DNA of 64,000 nucleotides from Antitrichia curtipendula (Eukaryota; Streptophyta; Bryopsida; Hypnales; Leucodontaceae): contig OX579636.1 in NCBI GenBank assembly GCA_951230915.1, forward strand, positions 7,703,001 to 7,767,000, in the 5' to 3' direction. The position numbers were made by a program, and so were the translations under genes. Positions 47,309 to 59,637 of this stretch are shown one piece after another. Below the pieces are notes generated by a model. That model was not told where the DNA came from. It did not search any database and worked only from the letters and a program-made list of their open reading frames with translations. The stretch's first letter is position 1. The number at the start of each line of letters is the position of its first letter.

Positions 47309-48068
47309 TTAACTAAATTCGCGTACGGTGGCTATCAGAGTTGCATGTGGAAAGGTCGATGAGTGTGATGTGCACATTATTGTCATCCTCATTTTAGCGC
47401 CGTTCCTGACGATTTCAGTTCTTGAAACCAGTGCAATTTCACTGAATCTAGGGGGTTATTGTCTTACTTAGTTCTTGCAGTTTTTTGAGGCAATCATACT
47501 GCTTCCTCAATCACCTCATTCACTAAGTATTTTCTCAGTTTTTTTTTAAGAAATTAGAAGAAATTTCAGTGTACCAAACAGTCTCGTTTTTTCCAGGTGT
47601 TTTTATTTAAGAAAATTCTGTTTACAAATAGTCCCAGCAGGTGAGGGGCAGAGTGAGCCGTGCTGCGACGGGGAACAAGTTAGACACACGTGGATAGACT
47701 GAGGCACTGGAATTTCTTTTTTTTAATTTTCAGGTTTTCTTGAAGACGTGTGGGAGCCATTTTATGTTTTCAAAAGGTGTCTGTGACGTCAAACGTGTCA
47801 GTGAAGTAACAAGCTCGTATCGTGATCCAGCTCGTTGCTGCAAAATAGGAGATTCGAGAGATTTCGGAGATCTTTGCTAGCTAGTTTCAAGCCTTCATCA
47901 CAGACACAGCTACCAGTCAACAGTTTCTGTGAAGTGAGACATCATTCTAGCGTTGCAGTGGTTTTCAAGTTTTGCCGGAATCTGAAACACTGAGGAAGTC
48001 AGGATCGGAGCCTATCAATTTGATACATATATCTTGCACAGCAGTTTTAGGAGCACGGAACCGCAACT

Positions 48069-50438
48069 ATGTCAAGATTGATCCGAGAGGTTCGTACCCA
48101 AAACTCGTACCCATGCACAATATCTGCAACTGAAAGCCATTTCTGGGAGTTTGGGCACGCATGCACAATATGTAACTGACAAGCAATGTCTCTGTCTCTT
48201 TGGAACTGAGATTTTGTACATATATACTTGCAAGAGGAAGTGCACTGGGCGTCACTTGTTTGGGTTTAGGATTGTGCAAGTTAAGGGATGATCTGAAATA
48301 TTTGGTGAGTGGCCGTAGTTGTGCTAGACGAGGGGTGCCGTCATTTTTACGAAAGACTTGCTAAGAACTTAAGCACCCACTCTTCAAGGAGACGGAGGGC
48401 GTTTCAGAACCAACGTTAGTTAAGAACAGGAAAGGATCTATCTAGAAGTTAGACTGAAAAGCTTAGAACTTCACAAATTTCGCTTTAGAGATGGAAATTC
48501 ATGTTCCGTTTGAGGCAGTTTGAGGCAGTTTGAAGGTATGTAGAGTTTTCAAGAGAGAGACCGGTTTTTGTGTCAAAACATTTACAGATTTTTTGTTTGT
48601 CGGGTGTTCTGATTTGCAGTTGTTCCAAGGTAGTTCATACCGTCATCACAATCGCTACTACTACGATGATGCAGTGGTCTCTTACGGCGCCGCGCGCAGC
48701 CTTCTTCCTGTGAGTAAAATCTTTAAAAAAAAAAATTTTGATCAGGGGTTGTTGCCAACTAATTTTGTTCCTTTGTTATTTTTATCTTTTGTGCTCGTGT
48801 GAGTGCTTAACAAGCTTGCAAGGTGACCATTAACTTTTCTACATCGATAATTCAGCTGCTACTTTGCATCAACTATCAGGTAGAGATAATATTTACACTA
48901 TTGTTGGTTGTTCAGGATGTTGTGCTGCACGTGCCTATGGAATCGATGAGAGACGTGGAGAGGGTGAAGCAAGCGTTGGCCATTGAAGGTAAGTCTCTTC
49001 ATGAATATCTATCTTGTTTGCATAATTTACAATTTTTTTGGCGGGTGTGTGTCCATTATCATGTTTCACAAGTTATTGACATGGCCATGTCACCTGTGCC
49101 TAGCTAGACCTAGGAATTTAATATTAAAAAACACTCCTTTAGGCCATGTGACACCTTCAACGAGCCAGGCATGGTGTCCTCAGTCTTGAGTATATTCTCA
49201 GTGCCCATCCTTCCATCCATTATACTACGTGTAAAAGAGACAACACTACCCAAATAATGGGGTTGGTTGTTTCTGACATTCTTTAGGACTCTGTCAAGTA
49301 AAACTGTTTTCAACTCTAAAGGTCAAAAGTGGAGTTAAAAAAAGAGGTGTTGAAAGGGAATTCCCTCCTTTTTTTTTGGTCGAGCACAAAAGGAATTAGA
49401 GGATGTAAGAAAATAATTTTGATGTCATGTTTGTTAATTGGTGCTGTATCTTAAGTTAGCATCTGTGCGGTGCTTCAACATGTCGTGCGTTTAGAGACCT
49501 TTTGCTAGTTCCATTTGAGAATGACTTCCTATCATGCTAATAAGGTTGAGTTACAAAGGAACAATTTCTTTAGCGTGTTGCTCCGTTAGCAGTTTGAAAT
49601 GTTTGAGGAGATTTGAAGTAGCATCCAAGGGAACTCTTCTTCCAACTTCATGCACTATTGTTAATAGATGTGTAGATACAGAAAATGACAATAAAATGAT
49701 CCATAAACTAATTGTTTTATGTTTGAAACATCATTTAATTTTATTTGTTTAGTGGCTACGAGGTGAAGAAGGAAGAATTTTATACATTGTTTGGGTCTTG
49801 TATTTCAATTCTAGTATTCATGTACAAATCTATATCAATCTATTGATATACTAGTAGACACCGACATTGAATGACATGGATTATAAAATCATGGTGATTC
49901 AAGCTACAAGATCTTGTTTTTAGTGCCTCTTTACACTTAGGTCAAGGTTGTTAGGGTCACTTCACATTTAGGTCAACATTCTTTGCTTGGTCCCATTTAT
50001 AAACTGGTCCTTATATACATAAATGGTAAGTTATATTTGCATATGTTGTTCATGCCATGGCTTCAAGCAAGGTCCGTGTAAGGTCTTCAAGCAATGGCTT
50101 CCAAGTCTTCTAAACTTTTCCATATATGGGTATTGGCAGGTGTGCACCGTGTGAGGTGCGACATGGCCACGCAAACCGTGGTGGTATCCGGCAACGTGCA
50201 ACCCCATTCATTGCTTCGTCGGGTGAAATGGATCAAGCGGCATTCAAGTATCATGTCCTACGGTGCACCCTATGCAGGTCCTGCATATGGCTCGGAGTTT
50301 CCAGCATACAATCCCTACGCCCTGGAACGATACCCCAGCATTGGTGCCTATAATAGTCGTCCCCCGTTGCAGCTGGAATACGGCTCCGAGTACGGGTCTT
50401 CGTATGAACGGCCCTTCTCGTCATCTAGCTACTATTGA
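48069..50438 (+). CDS. HMA-domain protein lacking metal-binding cysteines, gene A (four exons)
   Basis: Predicted exons 48069-48089, 48620-48709, 48916-48988 and 50140-50438 give 160 residues with consistent phases. A ferredoxin-like HMA fold is seen at about residues 38-101: DVVLHVPMESMRDVERV, GVHRVRCDMATQTVVVSG, LLRRVKWIK. In metal-binding members the loop after the first strand reads MxCxxC; here it is M-E-S-M-R-D, so no copper or zinc site. The tail (about 102-160) is rich in Tyr, Gly, Pro and Ser and ends SSSSYY, with no CaaX box, so it is not a prenylated HIPP. Exons 2-4 are firm; the 21-base first exon (MSRLIRE) is chosen because phase fits, but its donor GTTCGT is unusual and a start near 48501 is possible. 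Function is unknown; protein or ligand binding is inferred. Confidence 0.78.
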
Positions 50439-53424
50439 AATGAGCGGAGGTTAATTTGTAGTATGTAGCTAGTTATGATATTTTGTACATATAAGTACCA
50501 GTCCACACAACACCTTCAAAGAGATGAAAATTTTGTTGTATAACCAAATCATTTTGTGATCGATGGTCAACAAGGCTGCTTAGAAGCGCAACAGTGGATT
50601 TTGGATTTTTTTTTCTATAATTTTGGCTGTAATAGCTGATGTGGTTGTACTGACCATTGACTCGGCAATATAAATATTATAAGTATTTATATTTATACGG
50701 CTGTAACAAATTGTAATTGAGATGTGGCTTATGGACTCAATAATTTTTTGTTTTGGAAAAGTATTATGGTTGAATGCACCTTGCATATGGTAGACCTACA
50801 TATAGTCGACCACTTAAGTGATTTTGCACATGACTGTTCTGGAGCAATAGAAGGCAATGTAAATTTATTGCCTCGTAGAAAGATAGAAATGATGGGCATT
50901 GTCAATTTTTTGTGATTTTTTCTTCGGATTCAAATTACTATGAGTTTTGGAAGCCAAAAGTTAGCCTCAACCCATACTCAATGTATAGCCCTATAACGCC
51001 GAGACAGCCATTTTGTGGCTTTTGGATGATTGTGCAGTCATCTGTACATTGCTTGGAAACTTTTTTTCATCCATTTCATTTTTGTTCACCCTAAATGGTG
51101 GATTACAAAGAGTGTACAGTTGAATTTGTAGTCATGCAAGTGTCTATCTTCACATAAATGAGAAGTTATTAAAAAAACGGATCACAAAATATGCTATTTT
51201 AGTGTATTTTGGGAAGTTGTTGTTCTTTGTTCTAAATCTGAAATTTCTCCACAAAAATGATATTTTTTGAGTTTGAGCCCAACTAACAAAATGAAGGTCA
51301 TCTAAATCTAGTTTCTTCTCCAATTTGAATTTTGAAGAAATTCTTAATATTACATAATTTATTGCAATTTGAACTTTGGGTGTATTTTCAATGTCTATTA
51401 TTTTCTAATTATAGAATGAGACGAAAATTGAGTTTACACCATGATGTTTGTCATTGTAATATACACACATGGTAAAATTTTCAGTTTTTTTGAAATAATT
51501 TTCTATTTGATGTGATTTTTTCTTCTCTTTTTCTTCAAAAATTCTCAAAAAAATCAATTTTCCACAAAAAAATCTAAATTTTTTATGAAGTAAAGAAGAC
51601 ATGTAATTTCATCTCTGAAAAATAAATTAAATTTTTTTCATACATATCTAGTTGCAAAATGGCAGCAAATTGAGTGATAGGCACTGAGGCTGAAATCAAT
51701 GGTTATGGGTCCGTCATTTAGGGGATAGACTCTTTCAATTCCGATCATTTAAAAACTACTTTCCTACTTCCTACTTTCTTGCTCATTACATCGAGACGTG
51801 TGTCACGAGCTTATTAGTCCCAACCTTGAAAAAGAGGAAAAATCACATTCCAAGCTTTGGTTGGAAATAGCTGCTCAGTTCTACTATACATCATGACATG
51901 TGACACAAGCTTGTTCATCCCACCCTTGAAAAGGTAAAGCCACCAAGGTAATAGGTCCAGAAATCGCCCACCTAAGAGCTGAAATTGAATTTTGGGAAGG
52001 CAAAACCTCTTGAAATATTTTTCAGCAAATTTTTCTTGAAAGAGAAGTGGTTTTGGCATCTAACCTAAGTCGTTTCATATTTTTTGGACCTTTTTGAAAT
52101 TAGTTATGAAACTTTGAAGTTGAACTGGCATAGGGCTCCAAAATCGTCCACCCCTGAAATGTACACTGTTTGTACAAATCGTGTACATTTTACAGGTGGT
52201 CGGTTCTTAATGCCCGAACTATTCTCGAGCCTTCTACCTTAGATGAAGTGTTACCCCTACACAGTATTGAAGCAGCGATCTTGTACAAAGTTGTGCAGGA
52301 ATCACAAATACGGTTTACTAATGTGGTACTGCATTCAGTTGTCCTTATTTTCTTGGAGAAACTGAAAGCTCCCATTGAGCGACCATTGAAAAGAAACGTC
52401 CTGACACTCTGACCTGTACTGCAAAGGAGACCATGCAGCAGACATGATTTTCTTCAATTGTGGACCCCTTTTAGCATAGAATATCTTTTGCACTTGTGAG
52501 ACCTCTACTACAGACAACCAAAAAAATGACTCATTCATTGCAGAAGTCTGACATTGCAGAAAGTATGCATGGCGATGCAATATCTCTCTTTCCGCTACAA
52601 CTTTCGATACTTCCCATTTGAAATGAAAACAAGATTTGCACAAAATATTACACGAAATAATATGCATTCCTCATCTGAAATGGTCGAAGCAACTCCTCAA
52701 GAATGAAAAACACTCAAGCCTCTTTATTTGCAAATCCCCGGAATAAGTCCAGAATTACGTATGTTGAGTACACGTCCAATTGGAGAACTTCCACATATCC
52801 AGATGTGCATACCAAAGAGTGAATTTGGAACCCCAATTATCTTGTTGAAACCATGTCATTAAAGAAGAATTGCAAGACTTTCACAGTACTGCAGTTGGTC
52901 GTGGATGCGATTCTAGTGTTCCAAAATACATAATCATAATTTATGAAATTAAGGTATACATGTACAAAATCTCAAAAAAAAATATCTCGTCCTGAAAACC
53001 GAATAGAAAAAAAACCCTTCACACGCTCTTTGAATGAAGTGTCAAAATCGAGCGCACTTCTCTTTACAACCTAAGCACTTCTAGAAGCGGAACGAGCGAG
53101 AAGAATTTCAATCTATCACACTTGCTCAACGAAAACCACCTTGCCTTACAGGCATCCTCTCGTCTACTAATCTGAGAAGAAGCTACAAATAAAAGTCTTA
53201 ACGTACAACTATATTAAACCGAGCTTATCCCTCCCATATCATAAACCACAATCCTTCGTTCCATGCTAAAATCTTCTCCCTCTCATACCAAAATCCACAA
53301 GCCTTCTTTACTAAAATACTTCCATTCTAAAATTTCACAGAAAACAAACAATATATTCTAAACCACATGCCGATATCTTCAGTAATTACAGCAAACACCT
53401 TTCGTTCATGCGTTCCAAGCCATT
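50439..53424. other. Region between the convergent HMA genes
   Basis: Contains the 3' UTRs of both HMA genes. A degraded relative of the family-D element lies at about 51965-52205 (AACCTAAGTCGTTTCATATT, then a GGACC tract and CCTGAAATGTACACTG). No other gene was recognised. Confidence 0.5.
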
Positions 53425-55688
53425 TCACAGTACAAGGTCATCATGAAAAAAGGAAGAATCAAACCTTCTATGATGGTCAAAAGCATCGCCAGTCACGTAA
53501 TCTGGGCTGAAATTTGGGCTACTAGAAGGCGGGCTCAGATCGGAAAAGCTGAAGGTGCGCAAATATGGACTGTGAGGGTCGTTATGGAACTGGTACCGTT
53601 GAAAAGTGGGTCTCGGTCGATGATGGCGGGAACTTGGGATTGGATTTGCAAGAGGAATGTCGATAGCATTGCTGTGTGGAGTGGCATCGTCGTCCCGGTG
53701 AAGAGCAAAAGATGAAGAGCTGAAGTGAGGGTTTACGAAGATGGCAAAAGGACTCACGGTGGAGAGGATGCGAGCCTGGCGATTCACTTTGCGCAATTTC
53801 TTCAGAAGGCGACTCGGAGGGACCATGCCTGTAACGGTCACGATCTGTCTCGAGGAGTCGCATACGACGTCCAGGATTCCTGTCACAAGGAAAAATGGAA
53901 ACACGTCAAGCTTATGTATTATGTTTATGTTCATGTTCGTTTTCATGTTTATACTTTCACCGTTAACCCCTGACGGCCATGAGCGCTCCAAAGTCCTAAA
54001 TCCTTGTACACCTGTTTTTTGTATTTGTATTGACTATGTTATCGTCTTAAAAATTAAGTTCGAACTGTAAAATACAATGCATACGAATACTAAGACGTAT
54101 TTCAGCACATAATGAGAATTTCAGGGGATTTTACATGGAGTTGAGGAGCTTAAGCGTTAACCATTCAGTGCCTGAACTAAACATAAAAAGTCCACTTTGG
54201 AAGCTCACAGTTGATAAGAGTACCTTCCAAAACATATTTCAACTCTAAGGCATGATTTCGTTCGTTCTAACGCTACGTTTTGCTACCTTCCTCGAAGGTT
54301 CACAAATGGCCTGTTTCAACTCCTGGCTGTAGACATGGGAGTGGCCACTTTAGACTGTTTAGGGCGTAGGATTTAAAGTCAATACAAGGGAAGCAACAAA
54401 CGTGAAAACATGCCAAGGTGCTCCATCTTGTGAAGACTGCGAGGGTATGGCAGGCGCACCTTTTATCAAGAGAGCATCTTTCACCCTTTGAACGTCGTCC
54501 TCAGTCTCCATTGGCACTCTGAGTTGTACGTCCTGTCATCATATTAAAGAGATGATTATTGAATGAACTTATAGGCAATAAACTGGTAGGAAAAGGCAAT
54601 CATGCAAAGGGCAGTCAATGAGAAACCTCAACAAAACATGCTGAGTGAAAATCATTAATCCCTCAGTGCCCAAGTGCCCCAAAGGGGCCCAACATCCATA
54701 TCTTTAGGAATTGAAACAAAACATTAGAAAGCTCCACACGAGGTAACAAATCGAACTAATAGAAAGATAAAAATCATACCTTACGTTCTTTAACAAAAGA
54801 AATATGTTTGGAAAGTTCCTACAATCTGTTATTAGGGCACCTAAGCGATTAACTTTGGGTTCTAAAAACTGCAGACTATTATCTGCTAATGACATTTCCA
54901 CGATTTGAGTTGGAAATAAGCGGGAAAACAATACCAGAAAAATGCACGTTTACAATCCAAAACTACTCACATTCATTCAATCAATGTAAGATGCCCTAAT
55001 TGTGAAATACCACATCCTTCTACTAGAACCAAAAAGATCCAACATTGCAATCACTGCAGCGCAAAGAAAATACTCCCGTCCTCTTCTCCCAGTAGCACTA
55101 AACGGACAGAAATTAAATGCTTTCAAGTAGAATAAAATGGAATATAAAACATATGGTGTAACTCGCACTGATTGAATGAACTTGATCAGTAGCGACAGTG
55201 TACGATGAGAACATGAAAAACCCGACTATATAATTACTGAGACAGTTTAAAAGATATACCGGGAGTACAGGCGGCATAACACCCGATGCCAATGGATTGT
55301 AGGAATCATCACTATCATCAGAAGAAGTGCTGCAAACGTCGTCATCATCGTCATCACTGTCCGTCTGCTCACACTCACTGCACCCTGACATCCGCATTTC
55401 TGGTACCCTCATCTCCCCTAATCCACATTCTAAGATCTTCTTCCTCACGATCATTTCCATGTCGTTGTCAACACCATTCCCAGCGACTCCGCTTGTTCCA
55501 GGAATGTCTTGAGGGCAAGACACCGTAGCTTGATAGGTCGAGCTTTCACCTTTGTCTTGTTCAATGGATGCTTTGTCTTCACCTATTCTTTCTTTCTTGT
55601 CTACCATTTCAACGTCACGCACTTTGGGATCGTATTCCAGTTCCTCGCCATCAGGGGATGATGGTCGGCTAGATCGAGGTGCCTCCAT
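53425..55688 (-). CDS. HMA-domain protein lacking metal-binding cysteines, gene B
   Basis: Coding exons on the minus strand are 55260-55688, 54460-54532 and 53425-53879, 318 residues. A non-coding first exon ends at 56553 (AGAG|GTAAGC) and joins at 55703; it has no in-frame ATG, so ATG 55688 is taken as start. Residues 1-143 are a disordered, acidic extension with a Ser/Asp run near SDDDDDD. The HMA fold follows at about 144-206: DVQLRVPMETEDDVQRVKDA, GILDVVCDSSRQIVTVTG, LLKKLRKVNRQ. The MxCxxC loop is replaced by M-E-T-E-D-D. The tail is rich in Pro, Ser, His and Phe with no CaaX. Exon 54460-54532 is 73 nt with the same phases as exon 3 of gene A, marking them as paralogues. Role unknown. 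Confidence 0.85.
53963..54160. mobile_element. Possible 198-bp TTAA-flanked MITE in HMA-B intron
   Basis: TTAACCCCTGACGGCC at left, GAGCTTAAGCGTTAA at right. Exactly 198 bp between outer TTAA borders, the same length as 54655-54852, with some end similarity (CCAAAG at the same offset; AAGCGnTTAA right end). The inverted repeat itself is weak. Confidence 0.45.
54655..54852. mobile_element. 198-bp TTAA-flanked MITE in HMA-B intron
   Basis: TTAATCCCTCAGTGCCC at left and GGGCACCTAAGCGATTAA at right form imperfect terminal inverted repeats, with TTAA at both ends. It lies in the intron 54533-55259 and does not touch splice sites. Confidence 0.6.
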
Positions 55689-56552
55689 CTCCTTATAATC
55701 TTCCTGCAATCACGAATGCGTCCTTGTGGTTGTCATTCAATGTCAGTCACAAAGCACAAATGTACTGTTACAGCATTTCCAGCTCTCCTGGTCTTGCCGT
55801 ATCGTCTAAGCGCCATGGATGACACATATAAAATGTGCAGGACAGTGTCTAAAAAACAATTCTCGAGTAAGGCATGTTCTGTTGGGGTAGGGTGCCACTC
55901 AGGGAACATTCCGAGTATGCACTGTGAAGAAGCCTTGTCCCCTGAGCAACACTCGTCCCTAAAAATGTCATGCATGTTTTGGAAAAACACTACCCAAATG
56001 AAGAGCATCCATGAGCATAACAGTTTCGCACTTCAAGATGAAGTTTCAGGCTTACAGCAGCTTCAAGTGCAAATTGCAGACTACCCAGATTGATGACGAA
56101 TAGTGCTTGCAATTCCCCTAAAAAAAACTTACTACGAGCCCATAATCGTTTTTCACACAAAAAGTTTCTATTTCAACATACACCAGGGTTCTCAGCTCAA
56201 ACTGCAATATAAGACTCTGCACACGATCAAGAACACTTACTAACGAACGAGACAGTAGATTTTTCTTCAAATCTCTGAAAACCAGTACAATCAAAGAAAC
56301 TAAGCAAAACCGCCCTTTAATCACCCATCAAACACTTGTTTCATACCACAGAAGTTTGATCAAGGTCCAAATTTCACTCTAACATGAACCAAACCAGAAA
56401 ACCATCTGCCACTACGCGAAATTGACTAACCCCAAAATGGCTACAGAATGCCGTACCAACTCCGTCCTTACAAACTGACGCTCTTCAAAACCGACTTTGA
56501 AATTTCACATTTGGGTGCCACAAGGCCCCAAATCAAACATTCGGAAGCTTAC

Positions 56553-56870
56553 CTCTTGGTTCGCCCTCAATCGGAACTTCCAACTGTTCGAGGTCGTACA
56601 AGCGCTACTCCACCTCAAAACCTGCAATTTGATGCTCCCAAACCCTCGCACGGGAGAACAATTGCAACATCCACCCACCTTCCAAAACCTAAGACAGATC
56701 TGGACTGTGCGATTGCAGCTGCGATTGTGGACGAAACGGACAGAAGTTGAATTTGTGAATCACGGATCTGGGGTTGCAAAGATGGAATCCTGGCTGCAAA
56801 TAGTAAGTTAGTGGAAAACAATGAAGGCTGTTGTGGGGTTGAGAATCCAAGGTGGTCACTAAGATACAAA
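56553..56870 (-). promoter_or_regulatory. Non-coding first exon and promoter side of HMA gene B
   Basis: A strong donor (AGAG|GTAAGC at 56553) and GC-richer sequence up to about 57000 mark the 5' end of gene B. The reading frame that enters the coding exon runs back to a TGA near 56760 without any ATG. The transcription start is not resolved; the right limit is a guess. Confidence 0.5.
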
Positions 56871-57218
56871 GAGAAGAAGAGGAAAACGGGGCCAGGCGGC
56901 TATTTTAGGGAACGTAGGCAGCCGTTTGGTAAGGTGCGTGACAGGTGACAGCACGCAGGCGACTTCAGGACTGGTTTCGTGGCAACTCCCGCCGGGTGGG
57001 GGCTGCCACGTTGACATGGAAAAATCTTCTTCCTCTGTGCTTGCTCTCATCACATTCTTGAATAATTGGGGATGCATTCACACCGCCCTGGGAAGTAAGG
57101 AACCTTTGCAGAAAATATAAACAAAATTGTTCCGGAATTCTACATGGAACTAGTGTGCACAGTTGCAAGGGCAGAATCAGAATTTGTCTGTATGCAAAAT
57201 TTGAGTTTTAAAGTTGTA

Positions 57219-57510
57219 AGGTAAAGGGCTGTAAAAGCGACCCTTTACGAGCTGATTTGCATTTGGGGGAAGCTAAACTCCTTAAAACAATTTTCAGTCA
57301 ATTTTCATGGTAAGAAAGATGGAATTGACATCTAACCCAAGTGGTTTCATATTTTTTGGACCTTCATGGAATTAGTTATGAATTTTTGAAGTTGAAAAAC
57401 AGTGGTTTCTAAAAGCGACCCCCTCCTGAAATGTACACTTCTGGTACATGTTAGAGGCAAAATCTACCAGATCGCTTTTAGAGACAGGTTGCTTTTACAG
57501 CCCCTTACCT
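57219..57510 (-). mobile_element. TA-flanked MITE, family D, copy 2
   Basis: AGGTAAAGGGCTGTAAAAGC at left and GCTTTTACAGCCCCTTACCT at right, TA on both sides, 292 bp. It is the inverse of copy 29232-29522 and very similar to it, so both are fairly young. Confidence 0.8.
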
Positions 57511-58723
57511 TACAATACTTTAATTTTGTTCAGTGTAATTGGTTTGATAGCAAAGGAAAAAGTACTCCTAAAATGTAGATTCTTCCTACTCCTGCAGAAG
57601 TGAAAGCATCTTAGAACATAATAAAGGTGATTTTGACTTTGAAATATTCAGGAATCCATATTTGATTTAGACATGCCACGGAAATTCTATTGAAATCAGT
57701 TGTGTTATTATGCGATAATTTTAGCCTAGTGCCTTCATGAAAAATAGAATAGTTGAAATAATTTAATTAAGGTGGTTTTGTTGTAAAACCAATCATAGAT
57801 CCAATTCTATTGAAATTCACTAGCTGCATTCATTATAAAATGCCAACCTAGGATTATTCATTGTACTTTATTGTTAGAGTGGCTTAAAATAAAAGATTTA
57901 ATTGGTCTTAGATTGACATTCAGCAATTACAACTTTTCCTATATTTGACAGAACTCGACTACTAATTTACAATTGGTTTTTATTACACCCCACCTTAATT
58001 GCAAAGTAGATAAGACTTTTGGGATGGAGTTTCAAACTAGGTTGAAGTTGCAAAGTATGTGCACCTACTATCTACACTCATTATAACTAAGCATAGTTAT
58101 TATCAATAAATTTAAATTATTATTTTTGAATCTTATTGATGACTAAAAGAGGATTCCAACGCACTTTAACACGCATTATTTGAACATTATATGAATATGT
58201 TACAAATTTTTGAAGTATTGTCTCTAGGCATATCAAAAAATAATAGTAGGCTCTTATAGACTTATATTTTGATTGTATACATCATGTGTAATCAACATCT
58301 ACATTTTTATAAAATTGTTTGGTACCATTGTAGGTGTTCTATTTTGGCTCTATGGCAAAAGAAAACGGCACATAGGATTGCTAGAAGGTTGCATTGTATA
58401 GTGATTGGGCTAAGTTTGGCATCTCCCTTTTCACCTATTGGGATAAAAACCAAGGTAACAAAACAATGAGAGCTAGGTCGTAGATTTTGTCCGCCCTATA
58501 TAGTGAGTGCGAGAGGAAGCAAATCCACAACTTCAACGTCAAACAAGTGTTGTTAGCCTCATGTACGCAAACCTATTGTTTCATGCAAACAGAGGTTTCT
58601 TTTGTCTTTCCATACATATATTTAGGTAACACCTAATCTATACAAATAATGGTTTGAGTATGTTTCCTATTATTGAACTATAACAGTTCGTGTTGGATTC
58701 AATTTAGTAGCTGAAAAGGGATT
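57511..58723. other. Gene-free AT-rich DNA
   Basis: No gene or complete element recognised. Confidence 0.45.
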
Positions 58724-59637
58724 CTAGCCCCTAAAGAGCCAATGCTTGTTTTGGAGGGGCTATAACCGTTCAAACTACCATTTCTAATGCAAAGGGAAAA
58801 AAGAAATTTTAAATGACATTTTATTTGCATATCTAGCAATAGACTAGTATGAGAATGTGCGGTAAAAATTTCAGATGTTTTGATTGCAGAGATTGCCAAA
58901 GAAATGCGTTTAAAGTGGAAAAATCATATTTTGGGGGCTTTGTAGCGAACTAATTTGTGAGACTTTGAATCTTCTTAACATAACAAATTTGGCAATGTAA
59001 ACATGAATTTAAAAAAAATTATCATAAAAATTTGAGTTGAAAATGTAGGAAACATAAAAGTTTTAAAAACAACATGATTTTCATTCTTCAAAAAAATGTG
59101 AGTAGAAGAAGGTATTGGATAGAAGAAAAAACTAAATTATGAATAGTTTTAAGATAGAATTAAAACACATTAATCCCAATGGTGAGATTATTCTAAAAAT
59201 CAAAGTTAACCTTGTGGAATTTTATTCTTTAAATCATGAAAATTAAATTCAAAAATGAATCCTACACTTAATTTTTTCTTAAATATGCTCTGACTGCTTG
59301 CAAAGCAAGATGTTCTATAACTTTTACATCACAAATCTAAATGGAATGAATCAAGACTTTCCATATAGACAAACAATACATTATATAGGGAACAATTTTT
59401 AAAATTTTATTTCAAATTTCAATGGATTTTTTAAGGCCCACCGAGTTTGATTTTGGACTTATTGTGGTACAACTTTGTTTTCAAGCACCAATAAAAATAA
59501 AAATTATATTCCAAAAATGTTAATCAATTTTTCTATCTTATGAGAAAGTTTTTAAAAAAATCACGAGAAATTGAGCTTGTAGGAACCTACTCAAAATTCA
59601 TTTATATCTCAAGGGAACATGGTCCTTTAGAGGTTAG
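58724..59637 (-). mobile_element. Decayed TTAA/CCCCTAAAG MITE, reverse orientation
   Basis: CTAGCCCCTAAAGAGCC at left and GGTCCTTTAGAGGTTAG at right; both flanking tetramers have mutated from TTAA. The interior matches the reverse-orientation copy 41920-42851 (for example AGATAGAATTnAAAnnCA and CCCAATGGTGAGATTATTCT). Confidence 0.65.

Noticed and set aside
55716..56093. A 125-codon + strand ORF opposite HMA gene B
   Set aside because: No domain; it lies antisense in the intron between the non-coding first exon and the coding exon of gene B.
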